From assembly GCA_021234155.1 (NCBI GenBank), contig JAJEKV010000017.1:18548372-18612371 (forward strand): a stretch of DNA of 64,000 bases, written 5' to 3'. Positions 10,061-21,330 of the stretch are shown here, piece after piece; position 1 is the first letter of the stretch; each line of letters opens with the position of its first letter. Under the pieces are notes generated by a model. The model made no database searches, had not been told where the DNA came from, and saw only the letters and a program-made list of their open reading frames with translations. Both the position numbers and the translations under genes were made by a program. Source of the DNA: Isoetes taiwanensis. Lineage: Eukaryota > Streptophyta > Lycopodiopsida > Isoetales > Isoetaceae.

Positions 10061-10579
10061 ATTGACATAGTTGGCACAGAACGACGTTCTCTGCCAATAG
10101 AACGGCAGAACGACATGTTGGAAACTCTACTGTGTGCTAGCGTAACGTGTTGCCATTCAAAAAGTAAGGCTTTTTTTTTGTTGGCAAGAATGCCGTTGTG
10201 AACCGCGTTCTGCCCCAAATTTTACCCGTTCTTCAAACATAGAACGCCATATCTTACTCTGAACTATTACTTCACGAGTTGATTTCAACATCTCTAACAG
10301 ATGCTCTCGTTATATGGATGTATTATAGCAGAAGTTTCTTGATCTGGAATGCAAGAAAGACGAATTTGGTCCCATTCAGAAATACTATAATAAAGAACAG
10401 AAAGTCTTTTATGCATTTCAAGACTTTTTTGTCATCAGTATCATGTTTTGAAGGTCTTATTTTGACAAATATCCATGTTTAAGATCATTTTAAGTGGTTT
10501 TTAAGTGGTTTCTTAGATGATGGATACATCTGACCGAAAACTAGCATGCTGTAAACATGCATAACAGAGAAGACATTCA
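10061..10579. other. intergenic; 3' flank of the receptor kinase
   Basis: No gene recognised. The right side should hold the 3' UTR of the minus-strand kinase ending at 10580. No clear polyadenylation signal is assigned. Confidence 0.4.
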
Positions 10580-12267
10580 TTAACGTGGCAACAATGTTGA
10601 AATGGACATGGAGGTACTTGCTCCCGCTTGAGAAGATGAAGAGACCTGTGATCGGGACTGCAACAATGCCATAAACTTGGCATTAACTGAGCCTTGAATT
10701 TTGGGATAAAATTGGGGCGTGCTTACAAGCTGAGGGATCTCGATCCTGCCTTCCAGCATTTGGACTACAGAAGACATTTGAGGCCGCAAACAAGGAACTT
10801 GGTTGATGCAAAGGGCAGCAATTTTAATAAGTCTTCTGGCTTCTTTCAAGTTGAATGCTTCTCCAAGCCTACTAGCAATAACACTCTTAACAACACGATC
10901 ATCCTTACTAAGGTTCCAAATCTCTTCTCCTTTTGGTTCAGTAGATCTGACTCCAAAAAGCATCACTAGCAATACGACTCCAAAACTATAAACATCGCTC
11001 TCCACACCTATGGCTTCACCCCTCATCAATTCAGGAGCCAAGTAACCAGGAGTTCCACATATTGTAGTCATAAAGAAGTGATTCTCTGCTCTATCTAGGA
11101 GTCTTGACAGTCCAAAATCTGATACTTTTGGACAAAAATTCTCATCCAACAGAATATTTTGAGGTTTCACATCCAAGTGGAGAACTTTCTCTTGGCAATC
11201 TTCGTGCAAGTAGGCTATTCCTCTTGCTGATCCTATAGCTATTTCCATTCTGGCCTCCCAGCTAAGTAGAGGAGACTTTTTGTCAAGCAGCCAGTGATCA
11301 AGGGATCCATTTGCCATATACTCATAGATCAGAGCTCTAGCTTTTTTGTTATTACAGAATCCTAGCAACTGCACCAAAAATTGAAGTGGCACACTCTGCT
11401 TAGAACTGATAACTCCGCATAAAAGTCCTTTGCATCCTGCCTCAATCCATTAAGGCTCTTCACTGCAACATAATTCCCATTTGGTAGTTGTCCCTTGTAA
11501 ACTGTTCCAAACGCCCCAGTCCCAAGCTTCTCACTAAAACCACTTGTAATCTGCTCTAATTCTTTCAAAGTGAATCTTTTAACTGTTGCTTCTGACAAGT
11601 GATTGCTTAAAATGCCATCTTCTTCCTCCCCATCTTCCCTGTTTCTTCTTCTGAGGTAGACAACAAGGCCAATAATGAACATTACTAGAAGGCAGGATAT
11701 TCCTGCAGCAATTCTGACATTAGTCTTCTTGTACTTGGATGGAGAAGGAGATGCTGCCCCATTAGATGTAGAAGAAGCTGCTGTTTCATTAGATGTAGAA
11801 GAAGATGCTGAAGGCTTGCATAGCTTGAAAGAAGCTGAATAACTTTTGTTTGCAGAAATTAGGCTGTTTATCTCATTTATCAAAAAGCAGGTACTCTCAT
11901 CGTGATGATAAAATGCAGCATTACAGGTGGAGTTCTTGCTGAGACAACTTGTATAGCATTCCTCTTCTGAAATGCCTGTTTGGTTAGGGCTGGAATATGC
12001 AGTCTCATAATAATCAATTTCAGTCTGATTAAACATCTGGCAATCGCCAGACATGTTATATCCTGATCCAAGTTGGCAACCTACAGCTTTATTTGAGTCG
12101 TCAAGGGGCTTGAAGAAAGTGGAATTCAAGGGGCAACTACAGCTACTATTATCAGGAAAGCACAAACCATAATGGCCACAAACGGTAGGCAAGTTACAGG
12201 ATTCTTTACCTTGAAAAGAGTGCAAGCAAAGCAAAGCAAGCAAAGCTGAGCAAGCAAAGCAAAGCAA
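10580..12267 (-). pseudogene. receptor-like kinase (EGF/PAN-type extracellular part), frameshifted
   Basis: Such proteins sit in the plasma membrane, sense outside signals and phosphorylate targets on Ser/Thr. The N-terminal frame (12267-11362) has a leader-like start, an EGF-like Cys cluster (CGHYGLC), a Cys-rich PAN/apple-like segment and a Ser-rich stretch. A transmembrane helix (GISCLLVMFIIGLVVYL) and the kinase start (LGTGAFGTVYKG, VAVK) follow. The second frame (11392-10580) continues with HLDVKPQN, DFGLSR and APELM. The catalytic loop is HLD, so it is a non-RD kinase. The break is a 2-bp insertion in an A-run (11376-11380; the paralogue at 30.7 kb has three A-equivalents). No B-lectin domain is present. 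The leader lies in AAGC-type low-complexity DNA and GKESC follows an acceptor-like TTTTCAAG, so upstream exons may be lost. A sequencing error in the homopolymer would restore a single frame. Confidence 0.75.
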
Positions 12268-12289
12268 GGAATTGCATTTCAGAGTCTTT

Positions 12290-13157
12290 CCCGTATGAGG
12301 CCTACCATTAAATATCGGTGTTTTTAACCAGCGATGTCCACCAAAACACCGTATATTTTTTTTTGTTTGTGTAATTGTGGTTTAAACACGTCAAGATGTG
12401 GTTATAACATGTCAAAGCCATAAATATCAAGATGTGGTTATAACATGTCAAAGCCATAAATATACCACGGATACAACCGTGGTTTAAACATGACGACGTC
12501 CAATATTTACGGTACTCACCCACTATATTCGTAAAATAATGGTACGAAAAGGTCAATGGTCATTAGATAGTAGTTGTATTGTGATTATTAAAATTCCACA
12601 GCTCAGGTCTATGCATTTTATTTTCTATTTACGTGTAAAGCACCCTTAAACCATAGGCCTTAAACCATGGGCCTCATGTTTATCTTGATCTAGCTATCCC
12701 TAACCGTTGGATTGGAGGTGGGTTAAATCCTGGAATCTAGAGCAAGCTAAATCCCGTATGAGGCCGACTATTAAATTTTGGTGTTTTAACCAGCGATATC
12801 CACAAAAACACCGTATATTTTTTCTGTGATTGTGGTTTAAACATGTCAAGATGTGGTTATAACATGTCAAAGACCTAAATATACCTCGGATACTCCCATG
12901 GTTTAAACATGACGACGTCCAATATTTACAGTACTCACCCACTATATTCGTAAAATTAATGGTACAAAAAGGTCAACGTTCATTAAATAGTAGTTGTATT
13001 GTGATTATTAAAATTGCACAGTTGAGTTTTATGCATTTTATTTTCTATTTACGTGTAAAGCACCCTTAAATCATAGGCCTCGATGTTTATCTTGATCTAG
13101 CTATTCCTAACTGTTGGATTGGAGGTGGGTTAAATCATGGAACCTAGAGCAAGTTAA
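12290..13157. repeat. tandem pair of ~405-463 bp repeats
   Basis: Unit 1 (12290-12752) and unit 2 (12753-13157) both start CCCGTATGAGGC and end near AGAGCAAG(C/T)TAAA. They share AACATGTCAAAG, TTTAAACATGACGACGTCC and TTTTATTTTCTATTTACGTG. Unit 1 has an extra internal copy of a 36-bp piece (12391-12462). They could be two LTR-like or MITE-like copies side by side. No terminal TG/CA or TSD is evident. Short open frames on the minus strand are repeat shadows. Confidence 0.75.
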
Positions 13158-13198
13158 AGATTATCACAATAATCTACAAGAGATTACTGTGATAATCT
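13158..13198. repeat. perfectly sized 18-bp-arm hairpin
   Basis: AGATTATCACAATAATCT (13158-13175) pairs with AGATTACTGTGATAATCT (13181-13198) across a 5-base loop, with two mismatches. It sits right after the tandem repeat and could be a small MITE remnant or a cruciform-forming site. Confidence 0.6.
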
Positions 13199-13439
13199 TT
13201 CAAACATTCCATTGTTCTAATCCAACCCTCCTTGATGTTCCACATGGCTAGTAACCTTCTCCCTTTCAAGACAGCCCGTCCCCTGCCCTCTGTTCGTCAC
13301 ATTCATCTGGTTCATCCTTTGTTTTTTATTCTTTTATTTTGCTGCATGAAACAAAATGTAGGAAGAATCGATCACTTGCTAGATTATGGTGAGTAAATAT
13401 TGGACGAAAAACCACCAACATACTCAGACATGCGACATC

Positions 13440-14380
13440 TCCAACGCTTTTTGGACTCTATATTGACAAGTTGGAGACCTGGATGCAAGAACATGGAGGT
13501 GGTGGCCCGCAGTTGCCAGAGGCATATACAGTAAAATAGTTGCTCTATGCAGACGATCTGGGCTTATTGTCCCATACAACTAGGAGTATGCAGGAACATT
13601 TGGATGCTCTCAGTCAATTCTGTGACATAGCAGGAATGACAGTCAACCAGCAGAAAACCAAGTTGTTGCCAATCCTGTCTGCGCAACATGATATCCCAGA
13701 TTTCTATTACAGAGGACAAAGGATGGAAGTTGTAAGGACCTTTAAGTATCTGGAATCGATTTCTCTGCTAACATGCTATGGGATGACTGTGTAGAAAGAA
13801 GGGTAAGCGCGGGATGGAAAGCCCTGTATGCAATGTAGAATAGCTGTTACAGAATAGATCTCTGCGATTGGGCACGCAAAGCACACCTGTTCCGAGCACT
13901 CGAGAACCAGTATTGCTGTATGAGGTAGAGGTCTGGGGACCAGCAGTTAGCAAGGATAAGGGTACAGAAGGCTTTCCTGACATACAGCCTAGGCGTCAAG
14001 GACACGGTGCCTTATCCGATTTTGCTGTATGAGACTGACTTTTGGCCCCTGCAGCATTCTGCGATGCGCAGGCACCTTGCATATTTCCATAAGGTTGACA
14101 GAATGGATGCACGTCGTCTTCCTCCCCAGGCTCTGTTATTGGCACAAGGGCCACAACGTCTGAAGAGAGTGTGCCAGGAGCATTGTAGGGGATGGTTCGC
14201 AAGATGGTCCATAGACTATCAACACATTATGGATATGTCGGATATCGCGGAGCAGGAGGTGCATTTGAATGAGCACTTTGCTGCCTCTCTGTGGGATGCG
14301 CCCACTCTTGCAAAACCCAAAACAGAGCACTACCACACACAGGTCAATCCGTCGCGTGAACAAGGTCCCCACCAGTATTT
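13440..14380 (+). pseudogene. older LINE reverse-transcriptase fragment
   Basis: Reading frames give LFGLYIDKLETW, a stop at 13537-13539, then LLYADDLGLLS with the YADD catalytic motif at 13546-13557. The palm and thumb region follows (GWKALYAM, KAFLTYSLGVKD, PYPILLYETD) and then CRGWFARWSIDY, with several stops and frame changes. The WFARW segment matches the fragment at about 9280, so both come from one family. The copy is cut at 14381 by the insertion of the minus-strand LINE whose poly(T) starts at 14382. Confidence 0.8.
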
Positions 14381-14619
14381 GTTTTTTTTTTTTTTTTGAA
14401 GGCAAGGTGAAGCTTATTATTCATATCTCAAAAATACATCAGATAGTACACCACCGAGGCATACTTAATGCAGATAGTATAAATTAGCACCATACTTCTT
14501 ATATAATGAAGTATGTAAGTAGAAAATTCAGGGAAACTAAAGCCCTATATAGTTAATATTATCAAAATGCATCATAAACTAATATTAACAGTTTTGGATA
14601 AAGTAGTGGTATCCATAAT

Positions 14620-15240
14620 TTACTGAGCATCAACCAGATCTTGCATTGTGAGATCTGCCACACATCTTCTTCCAAGAATGTTCAGCAGCTCATCAAGTTT
14701 GTATGCTGAGTAATTGGTAAAGTCCAGCAGAACTAGTACATGTGCCTCACGTTTTTGTTCCCACTTATGGTATAGATTCAGAAAATACTGTCTCAAATTG
14801 TTATGTCTCCACGCCTCTGGCTTCTTGAGTACCTTTCTGATGGCAGATGCATGGACCATTTCCTGTTTCCACCGAATGATCATGTCTTCTTGCTCACTCC
14901 TAGAAAGAGTGGAGAACTCATCACCCAGAGTCATCCGCCCACCCCATCCGCCCCAACGCCCCAAACTCTATTCACCTCTCCCCGACCGCACCCTCCTGTG
15001 CAAAACAACATCATTTACGCTTAGATTTAGCACAAAGAAATCATGTGTTCCTTGGAATTTGCCAATGGCATGCCATTCTTTGTCATAACCCTGTCCTCTT
15101 GCTGCTTTGTGTGCAATGGCTGAGTCTATTAGTGTGCTTAAAAAGACTTGCTTCAACCATATCAAATTTGGATTCTTCTTGTCTATAGCAGTCCTATTTC
15201 TGTGTTTCCATATGGCCCAAAGAACACAAGGTTCTAACAA
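14620..15240 (-). pseudogene. LINE ORF2 C-terminal tail, frameshifted
   Basis: Two frames continue ORF2. One (15240-14968) reads LEPCVLWAIWKHRNRTAID; the other (14964-14620) begins after a second frame change and ends in NILGRRCVADLTMQDLVDAQ. The WAIWKHRN motif is typical of the end of plant LINE ORF2. About 220 bases of 3' UTR separate the last stop from the poly(A) tail at 14382. Confidence 0.65.
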
Positions 15241-18200
15241 AGATTTAGTAACCTGTTACCAGAGTTTAGGAATACCAGCATATTCGATTCTCCAGGGACT
15301 CCTTTGTTTACCTGAGCAGTCCAACTCCAGAATTCCTGGATCTTAGGACACAGGAAAACATGGTTAGAGGTCTCTACTTGTCCACATCCTAGGGGACATG
15401 TTTCAGAAATGTTTTTGTCAAATTTTGCTCTCGTATGATTGGTGGTCAAACTCTGATGCAGGATCAGCCAGCCAAAAGTCTTAACTTTGTTTGCTGCATA
15501 ATTCTTCCACCCTTTAGCACATATGGCAGCTAACCTTTTTTCTATGCAGTTCCACAGTTGTGTAGCTTTAGATGGTTTGTGCTTGACCAGACCTTTGTAG
15601 ATCTCCCTTACAGAGTATATTTCCTTGCCCTTTAGATGCCACTGATTTGTACTTTCACATAATTCTTCATGTCCTCCCACTTTATCCATGATGAGCTCAT
15701 AGATATCTTTATCTAATTGTGAGCCTTTCGTGAGTAAGGATATCTCCTCCCAATCCTTCCAGGCAGAATCTCCTTTCCTCAGATCTCCAATTTTCCTGAT
15801 CCCTGCTTTATGCCACTGCATGTACTTTTGTGGATGTTTAAGAGCCAGGCAGTCATTACTGCTATGTATTATCTCAGGATGCCAGAAGAAGTGGATATCC
15901 TTGCATCTTGTATCAATGATTGGGGGCCTATAACACAAAGCAGCTGTATTCCATGCTTCAAACATTCTCCTTAGCACAATGGAAGTATTTGGACATGGAG
16001 TAAATTGAAAGAATGCTGAATCTGGAAGTTCATGTCTTAGAGTGTGACTGCCAATAGGGTAAGACTCTTGTATCCAGTATCTTATCAGTTTCATGGCTGG
16101 AGATGATGAGGAATTATGGATGGCACTCCAAATCATTTTGGCAGCAAGTGCTTGAGCTTGGGTAAATAGATCTTTGCAACCAAGCCCTCCTTCCTTCCTA
16201 GATTTGATAAGGTCTCCCCAGGCAACCTTATGAATTCCTTGCCAAATAAACTGTCTAATTGCTGCCTCAATCTTGTTATAGGAAGCTTTATCTCCAACAA
16301 TGGCAGATGAAAAATAAATGACAGCATTAGCAATCTGAATTCTACCAGCCAGAGATAGAGAGGAGGAGTACATACCAAGCTTCTTTTTAATTCTAGTAAC
16401 AATTGGCTCCCATAAACCTCGGAGGGAAGAATTCAGAGCTAGGGGGATCCCAAGGATTGATGTACCAGCACTTCTGTTCAAGATTTTTATCCCCTGAAGT
16501 ACAGTTTCTTCTGTGTCCAGTATTATTGCACACTTATTTTTGTTTAGCATGACCCCAGACATGTGTCCAAACCTATCCATCATCTTGAGAAAGTTTGGAA
16601 GGCTATTGTCCCCCTGCTTAAGAAAAACAAAGGTGTCATCAGCATATTGCATTAGGGAGAAGGTACCTTGATCACCAGGGAGTTGTAGACAATTTATATC
16701 CCCTTTGTTCTGCATGTGGATTACCAATTTGGTGACCACCGCTGCTACAATTAGAAGAAGGTATGGAGCTAGGGGGCATCCCTGTCTCACACCTCTTCTA
16801 CATGGGAATTGTTCAGTAGGATTGCCATTTATAATAATTGCAGATGAGGCCATGGCATTAAATCCAAACACTTTCTGGTATACATTTGCAGATAACCCCA
16901 AGTGATCCATTGCCTTTTCTAGGAATTGCCAACTAATTGTGTCATATGCTCGCTTGAAGTCTAGCTTGAGAAGCATGCAATTCTGACCTGACAGCTTGTT
17001 CCAGTGAAGACCTTCAGATGCACCAATGTAATTGTCAAGAATATTCCTCTGATGCAAGAAAGCAGACTGGCAGGGATTGATAACTTTCATTAGGCTAGTC
17101 TTTAACCTGTTAGCCAAGATTTTTGCCAGCAACTTGTATGTTGTGTTGGTAAGAGAAATTGGTCTCCAATCACCAAAATTAGCAGGGTTTTCTACTTTTG
17201 GGATTAGAGTAATATGACCTGCATTTATTGCCAGGTGTAGGTACTTGGCTCTCCATGCTCCCTGTATAAATAGAATAAAATCTTCCTTTATCAAATCCCA
17301 AAATTCCATGTAGAACTCTGGCTGTAATCCATCCGGGCCTGGACTCTTTCCATGTGTCATTGACTGGAGAGTCTCCTTAATCTCTTTTTCCTCAGGAGCT
17401 ATGAGCATGTCTTCCTCCTTAATTTGTGGTCCTTTTGGAATTTCTGCAAAGGACTCATCTATTTCTTTCTCATCTATGCTGTAGCTGTTAAACAAATTTT
17501 TGTACTCATTGAGAAAGAAATTCTGGATATCAAGTTGGCTATGGAGAATACTGCCATCATCTCTTTTAGCTTGAATAATTCCATTGTTCAGAATCCTATT
17601 CTTAGCCACTCTGAAAAAGAAGGCAGACCCTGCATCATCCATCTCATTAATATATTTACATTTACTTCTAATTGCAAGACTTCTTGCCTCAGCCTCCTCA
17701 ATACATTTGACTTTTGATTCCAGCTCAAACTCCTTTTCTTGCCAGGCTATATTGTCCTTATCTTGAAAAAGACTTTTTCTAACTTCTCTCATAGCTTCAT
17801 ATACCTCTTGTTTTTCTTTCCTTTTTTTCAAATTCCAATCTTTTCCCCATGCCTTAATCCAACCTTTGATCTGTTTAATCCTATTGACAAACAGATTCAT
17901 GGAACCAGATAAAGGAATTTTCGGTAACTGCCTGTAGAACTCAGAGAAGGCCTCACAAAATCTTTTATTATGCAGCAGTCCAGTGTTAAATTTAAATGGG
18001 ATGTTGTCCCCTCCCTTCTTTGATGGTGCCATGTCACCTAAGAACTGAGGAAAATGGTCTGAGATTGAGTTTCCAATGTCACATGATGTAATTAGGTTAT
18101 CCCAATTCTCCAACTCTGAGTTCCATAAATAAAACCTGTCTAAGAGACAATATGTCCTTTGATATCCTTTCCTTTTGTTTGACCATGAGTATTTGCTTGT

Positions 18201-18728
18201 TGAGGATGGAGGAAGGTATACAAAGTTTGTCATCAACCATGCCTTCCTCTCACCTTTGGACATATTTAACTGTTTTCCAAGTTTCTGTTCCCAAGTAGGT
18301 GTATTATTAAAATCTCCTGCCAGCAGCCAATTCTTGACTTGGTGACACTGGATCCAATTATTAATTTGGAGCCATTGTTCTTCCCTCTCATCAGAGTCTG
18401 TGGAGGCATATATATTAATAATACCAATGGTGTCTTTCCCTTTCTGCAATACTGCTACAGTCCACCTGCCCCCTGGGTGACAATATTTCTCCAAACAGGC
18501 ATATCCCTGCCAAACCATGCAGATTCCCCCTTTGGTCCCATCTGCAATGGACCAGACTGAGTCTCCATTTGGCATAATCCACTGTCCAAGGTTTGCTGAC
18601 TCAAAAGCAGGTAGTCTGTGCTCTTGGAGTAGAATAATGTCTGCTTTCATTTCTTTCAAAGCTATTAAGGCTCTTTTCCTCTTGAGGGGGCCTTTGATTC
18701 CCCTCATATTCCATGTGGCTATCTTCAT
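15234..18728 (-). CDS. LINE ORF2: endonuclease-reverse transcriptase
   Basis: ORF2 nicks the target and copies the LINE RNA into it. The 1164-codon frame has an APE-type endonuclease at the N-terminus: ATWNMRG, LLQEHR, GGICMVW, GDFNN and SDHFP (residues about 4-235). The reverse-transcriptase domain holds GKSPGPDGL, DWRPISLTN, KLDFKRAYDTISW, RRGVRQGCPLAP and the catalytic MQYADDTFVF (YADD at 16635-16646). The zinc-binding end has CPLGCGQVETSNHVFLC. All catalytic motifs are present. The ATG overlaps the ORF1 stop (ATGA at 18725-18728). The frame stops at 15234, but the family C-terminus continues in another frame (LLEPCVLWAIWKHRN), so a frameshift lies near 15236. Confidence 0.9.
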   Translation of the reverse strand: MKIATWNMRGIKGPLKRKRALIALKEMKADIILLQEHRLPAFESANLGQWIMPNGDSVWSIADGTKGGICMVWQGYACLEKYCHPGGRWTVAVLQKGKDTIGIINIYASTDSDEREEQWLQINNWIQCHQVKNWLLAGDFNNTPTWEQKLGKQLNMSKGERKAWLMTNFVYLPPSSTSKYSWSNKRKGYQRTYCLLDRFYLWNSELENWDNLITSCDIGNSISDHFPQFLGDMAPSKKGGDNIPFKFNTGLLHNKRFCEAFSEFYRQLPKIPLSGSMNLFVNRIKQIKGWIKAWGKDWNLKKRKEKQEVYEAMREVRKSLFQDKDNIAWQEKEFELESKVKCIEEAEARSLAIRSKCKYINEMDDAGSAFFFRVAKNRILNNGIIQAKRDDGSILHSQLDIQNFFLNEYKNLFNSYSIDEKEIDESFAEIPKGPQIKEEDMLIAPEEKEIKETLQSMTHGKSPGPDGLQPEFYMEFWDLIKEDFILFIQGAWRAKYLHLAINAGHITLIPKVENPANFGDWRPISLTNTTYKLLAKILANRLKTSLMKVINPCQSAFLHQRNILDNYIGASEGLHWNKLSGQNCMLLKLDFKRAYDTISWQFLEKAMDHLGLSANVYQKVFGFNAMASSAIIINGNPTEQFPCRRGVRQGCPLAPYLLLIVAAVVTKLVIHMQNKGDINCLQLPGDQGTFSLMQYADDTFVFLKQGDNSLPNFLKMMDRFGHMSGVMLNKNKCAIILDTEETVLQGIKILNRSAGTSILGIPLALNSSLRGLWEPIVTRIKKKLGMYSSSLSLAGRIQIANAVIYFSSAIVGDKASYNKIEAAIRQFIWQGIHKVAWGDLIKSRKEGGLGCKDLFTQAQALAAKMIWSAIHNSSSSPAMKLIRYWIQESYPIGSHTLRHELPDSAFFQFTPCPNTSIVLRRMFEAWNTAALCYRPPIIDTRCKDIHFFWHPEIIHSSNDCLALKHPQKYMQWHKAGIRKIGDLRKGDSAWKDWEEISLLTKGSQLDKDIYELIMDKVGGHEELCESTNQWHLKGKEIYSVREIYKGLVKHKPSKATQLWNCIEKRLAAICAKGWKNYAANKVKTFGWLILHQSLTTNHTRAKFDKNISETCPLGCGQVETSNHVFLCPKIQEFWSWTAQVNKGVPGESNMLVFLNSGNRLLNLC

Positions 18729-20257
18729 TGTACCTCGGTCTTCTTCCTACCTTGACTCCTTAGGTTAAGAGCAGGGCTATTCTCAGTGAATTGCACCTTC
18801 CTGATACCTTTTTTTCTTGGACCAGGGGTGTAGAATTTTTCACCTACTCCTTCATCCTGGACTGAATTGGCTGCTATGTTGGTATCTATGTGTGGTACCT
18901 CTGGGCTTATTGGTCTGTTGACCTGTTCCAGATTGTCAACTGCCAGGCCATGATTTGTATGTTGAGTTTTGCATGTCTCCCCCTGGCCAGCAGGATTTTT
19001 AGCAGCCAAAATTATCTGAGCTTTCCTCTGGTGTGGTGTATAGAAATTGTCATCCTCTGTCTCATTCTCCTGAATGTTCCCTTCAGTCAAATTTGGTGAT
19101 AATGGGCTTATTGGCCTGTTGGGAGGCCCAACTACCAGGCCATCATCCTCTCTTTGTTGGCACTCTTGTGGACTATCATGAGATGATCTTCTCACAAATT
19201 CCCCTTTGGCTGGAGTGAAGAATTGGGCCAGAGGACTTATTGGTCTACTGCTCAAGACAGTTACCAGGCCTGCTGGTTGCATGAAGTTTGGTTGAGAGTT
19301 ATTAACCATATCTTAGCCATTTGGACTTACAAGATCATTGGTTAAGCTCTCAATTTCTGAGCTGAATTTTAATTCTTCAGTTCCTCCCTCAGAATCCCCA
19401 GCTTCCCCTTCATAGTTCATGGGAGATGTAGTAAAAAATTTATACTGGATTTGTCTTTCCTCTTGGGTTGCCATCGCAGCAGGAGTCTCAGGTACTACTT
19501 CATTATCCACTTTGTCTTCCTTGTCCATTTCTTCTTGCTTTTCCATTAACTGTAAAAGAATATCATGCATCTCTTGACTGGTATCCTGCTGGGTACACTC
19601 ATTAAGTTTTGGTGATGCAAAGTCAATCTTCTTGGCAGGGGTCTTAAGGTCATCCCCAATGAATGAGGGTTCTCCCTTAAATAGCCTTGTCCCCCCTGCT
19701 GAGACATCAGAATCAGAAGTTTCAGGGTAAGTATTGATAGGAGGAATGTCTGTCTCACTTATGACAAGTTTGTTACTTCTTAATAAGTGAGCTGGAGTTA
19801 TGACCATACAGTCAGGCTGGACCTGGTTCTTCCCTTTCCTGGAATCCTTTTGATTTTCAATCGAGCTGACCAAGACTTTGACTTTTTCCACCATCTTGTC
19901 ATGTTTTTGTTTTTCCCTCCATTCTGATCTGAGCTTGACAATCTCCTTACTCTTTTGGGTTTCCTTCTGTTTCCTCTCCTTGGCCTTCAACTTCCTTGCC
20001 TTTTTATAAGCACTCCCATTTTTATTTTTCTTTTTTGTCTTCACTGGGGTCCATCCTTCAACAGTCTTTGTGGGGATGACTTGAACTTGTTTTTCCAAAT
20101 CAGGTAGTTGTTTTGTTTTGGGCTCCTGCTTGTTTCCTTTAGGTACCCAAGTTCCTTGACAAACACCCCCTCCATGTAGCCTGAGACCACAAATAGAGCA
20201 TGGAATGGGGAGTCCATTCCATGTCAATTTCAGATTTATTCTCCCCGAAATAGTCAT
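18725..20257 (-). CDS. LINE ORF1 (gag-like RNA-binding protein), with in-frame stop
   Basis: ORF1 proteins coat LINE RNA. A Cys/His zinc-knuckle-like stretch (PCSICGLRLHGGGVC) lies near the start of this frame. A lysine-rich linker and an acidic C-terminal half follow, in which the phrase RPISP recurs (three times). The part above 20257 (about 20260-20830) is readable in other frames, for example RIWVQLDILKDIP and FKRYSPLKHQYVPKG, so the true N-terminus is upstream with frameshifts. A TAA at 19313-19315 interrupts the frame; the next codons (D, then M at 19309) stay in phase to the TGA at 18725-18727. That TGA overlaps the ORF2 start as ATGA, typical of coupled translation. Confidence 0.65.
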
Positions 20258-20825
20258 GATATCTGACCTCTCTCGGAATATCTTTTAAGATATCCAATTG
20301 CACCCAGATTCTGGGTGCTCTTTCCGGGATGGATTCCCAGCCAATGTACTCCCCACTCCCAGCAAATAAAAAATATCTTCATGCCAGTATACCGGGCTGA
20401 GACCTTGAACAGAGCATGAAGCCGGGTGAAATAGTTGTTTCAAATCGTTTGGATCAAACTTGGGGAAAATCTAGCCAGTACATGCTCTGATGTCCACATT
20501 CTTCCCCATTTTGACTATGCCGCTCGCGGAGAGTTTTTCCCTTCATGGCGCATTCCATCCTATGAAGTCTCCACCCCAGTCGAGGGTCCATGCTAGAGTC
20601 CCTTTGGGGACATATTGGTGTTTTAGAGGGGAATACCTTTTAAACTCATGTTTGATTTTCACCGTTTCTTGAATTTGAGCATCCGGATAGGGCCTCTCAG
20701 CGCCTACTACAAGGGTTTTCCTCCCACATGGGGTTTTTTCATCGATGGTAGAGACACATTGTCTGCCAGGTTTGCACAAATGGTTTTCTTTTGTGTTTGG
20801 AAACTTTTTCCGGCTATATTGTGTC

Positions 20826-20905
20826 AATGTCTCATAGGCGGTTGGCCTCTCATGGGCGGATTAAAATATACTTCCTTCCTTCCTTCCTTTCCTTCCTTCC
20901 TACAA
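20826..20905 (+). repeat. decayed LINE tail with CTTCC microsatellite
   Basis: The text CTCATAGGCGG ... CATGGGCGGATTAAAATATA followed by CTTCC repeats resembles the 3' end of the older LINE family at about 9960-10060. It is probably the distal part of the fragment interrupted by the minus-strand LINE. The coding part between (expected about 500 bp) is missing. Confidence 0.45.
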
Positions 20906-20992
20906 AAAGCCCCAAACCGTTTAGCTGATTAGCATCATATATGTACAAAATTTTTGTTGAAACATGAGTGAACGGCTTTTATACTCTAAAGT

Positions 20993-21225
20993 GACCATTT
21001 TCTCAAACAATCCCTTCCGGATTTCGATGGAAAAAATACAAATTCAACTTGCAATCGTTTGACTTCGTTTGTAAATACAGTTCTCGAATCTTCAATTTTT
21101 GAAACGAACCATTTTTCTCAAACAACTCCCTTCCATTTTGAGATAGCAATATTTACAAATTCGACCGTGCAACTCATATTTGACTTCGTTTTTTGATATA
21201 GTTCGTGATGTTCAATCAATCTGTT
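20993..21225. repeat. 113-bp tandem duplication
   Basis: Copies begin GACCATTTTCTCAAACAA (20993) and GAACCATTTTTCTCAAACAA (21106). Both contain CCCTTCC, TACAAATTC/TTACAAATTCGACC and TTTGACTTCGTTT. They have diverged noticeably. No coding potential. Confidence 0.65.
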
Positions 21226-21330
21226 GAAAAAACATCTCGACCCATGATTTAAAGGAGGTGAACCCTCCTCTCTCATGGTCCATGGAAAATAACTCTCTCG
21301 GCCTATCGGCCTCAAGGGCTATTTCATATT

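Larger units (their letters stand above)
14382..20830 (-). mobile_element. nearly full-length LINE retrotransposon
   Basis: This is a non-LTR retrotransposon on the minus strand: ORF1 (about 20830-18725), ORF2 (18728-14620) and a 3' tail of 16 A residues (seen as T at 14382-14397). The 5' end is approximate, set where ORF1-like coding stops and a decayed LINE tail from the older host element resumes (about 20826-20900). I found no target-site duplication. It lies inside the 13440-14380 LINE fragment. Coding damage is light (two ORF1 lesions, two C-terminal ORF2 frame changes), so it is younger than its host fragment. Confidence 0.8.
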
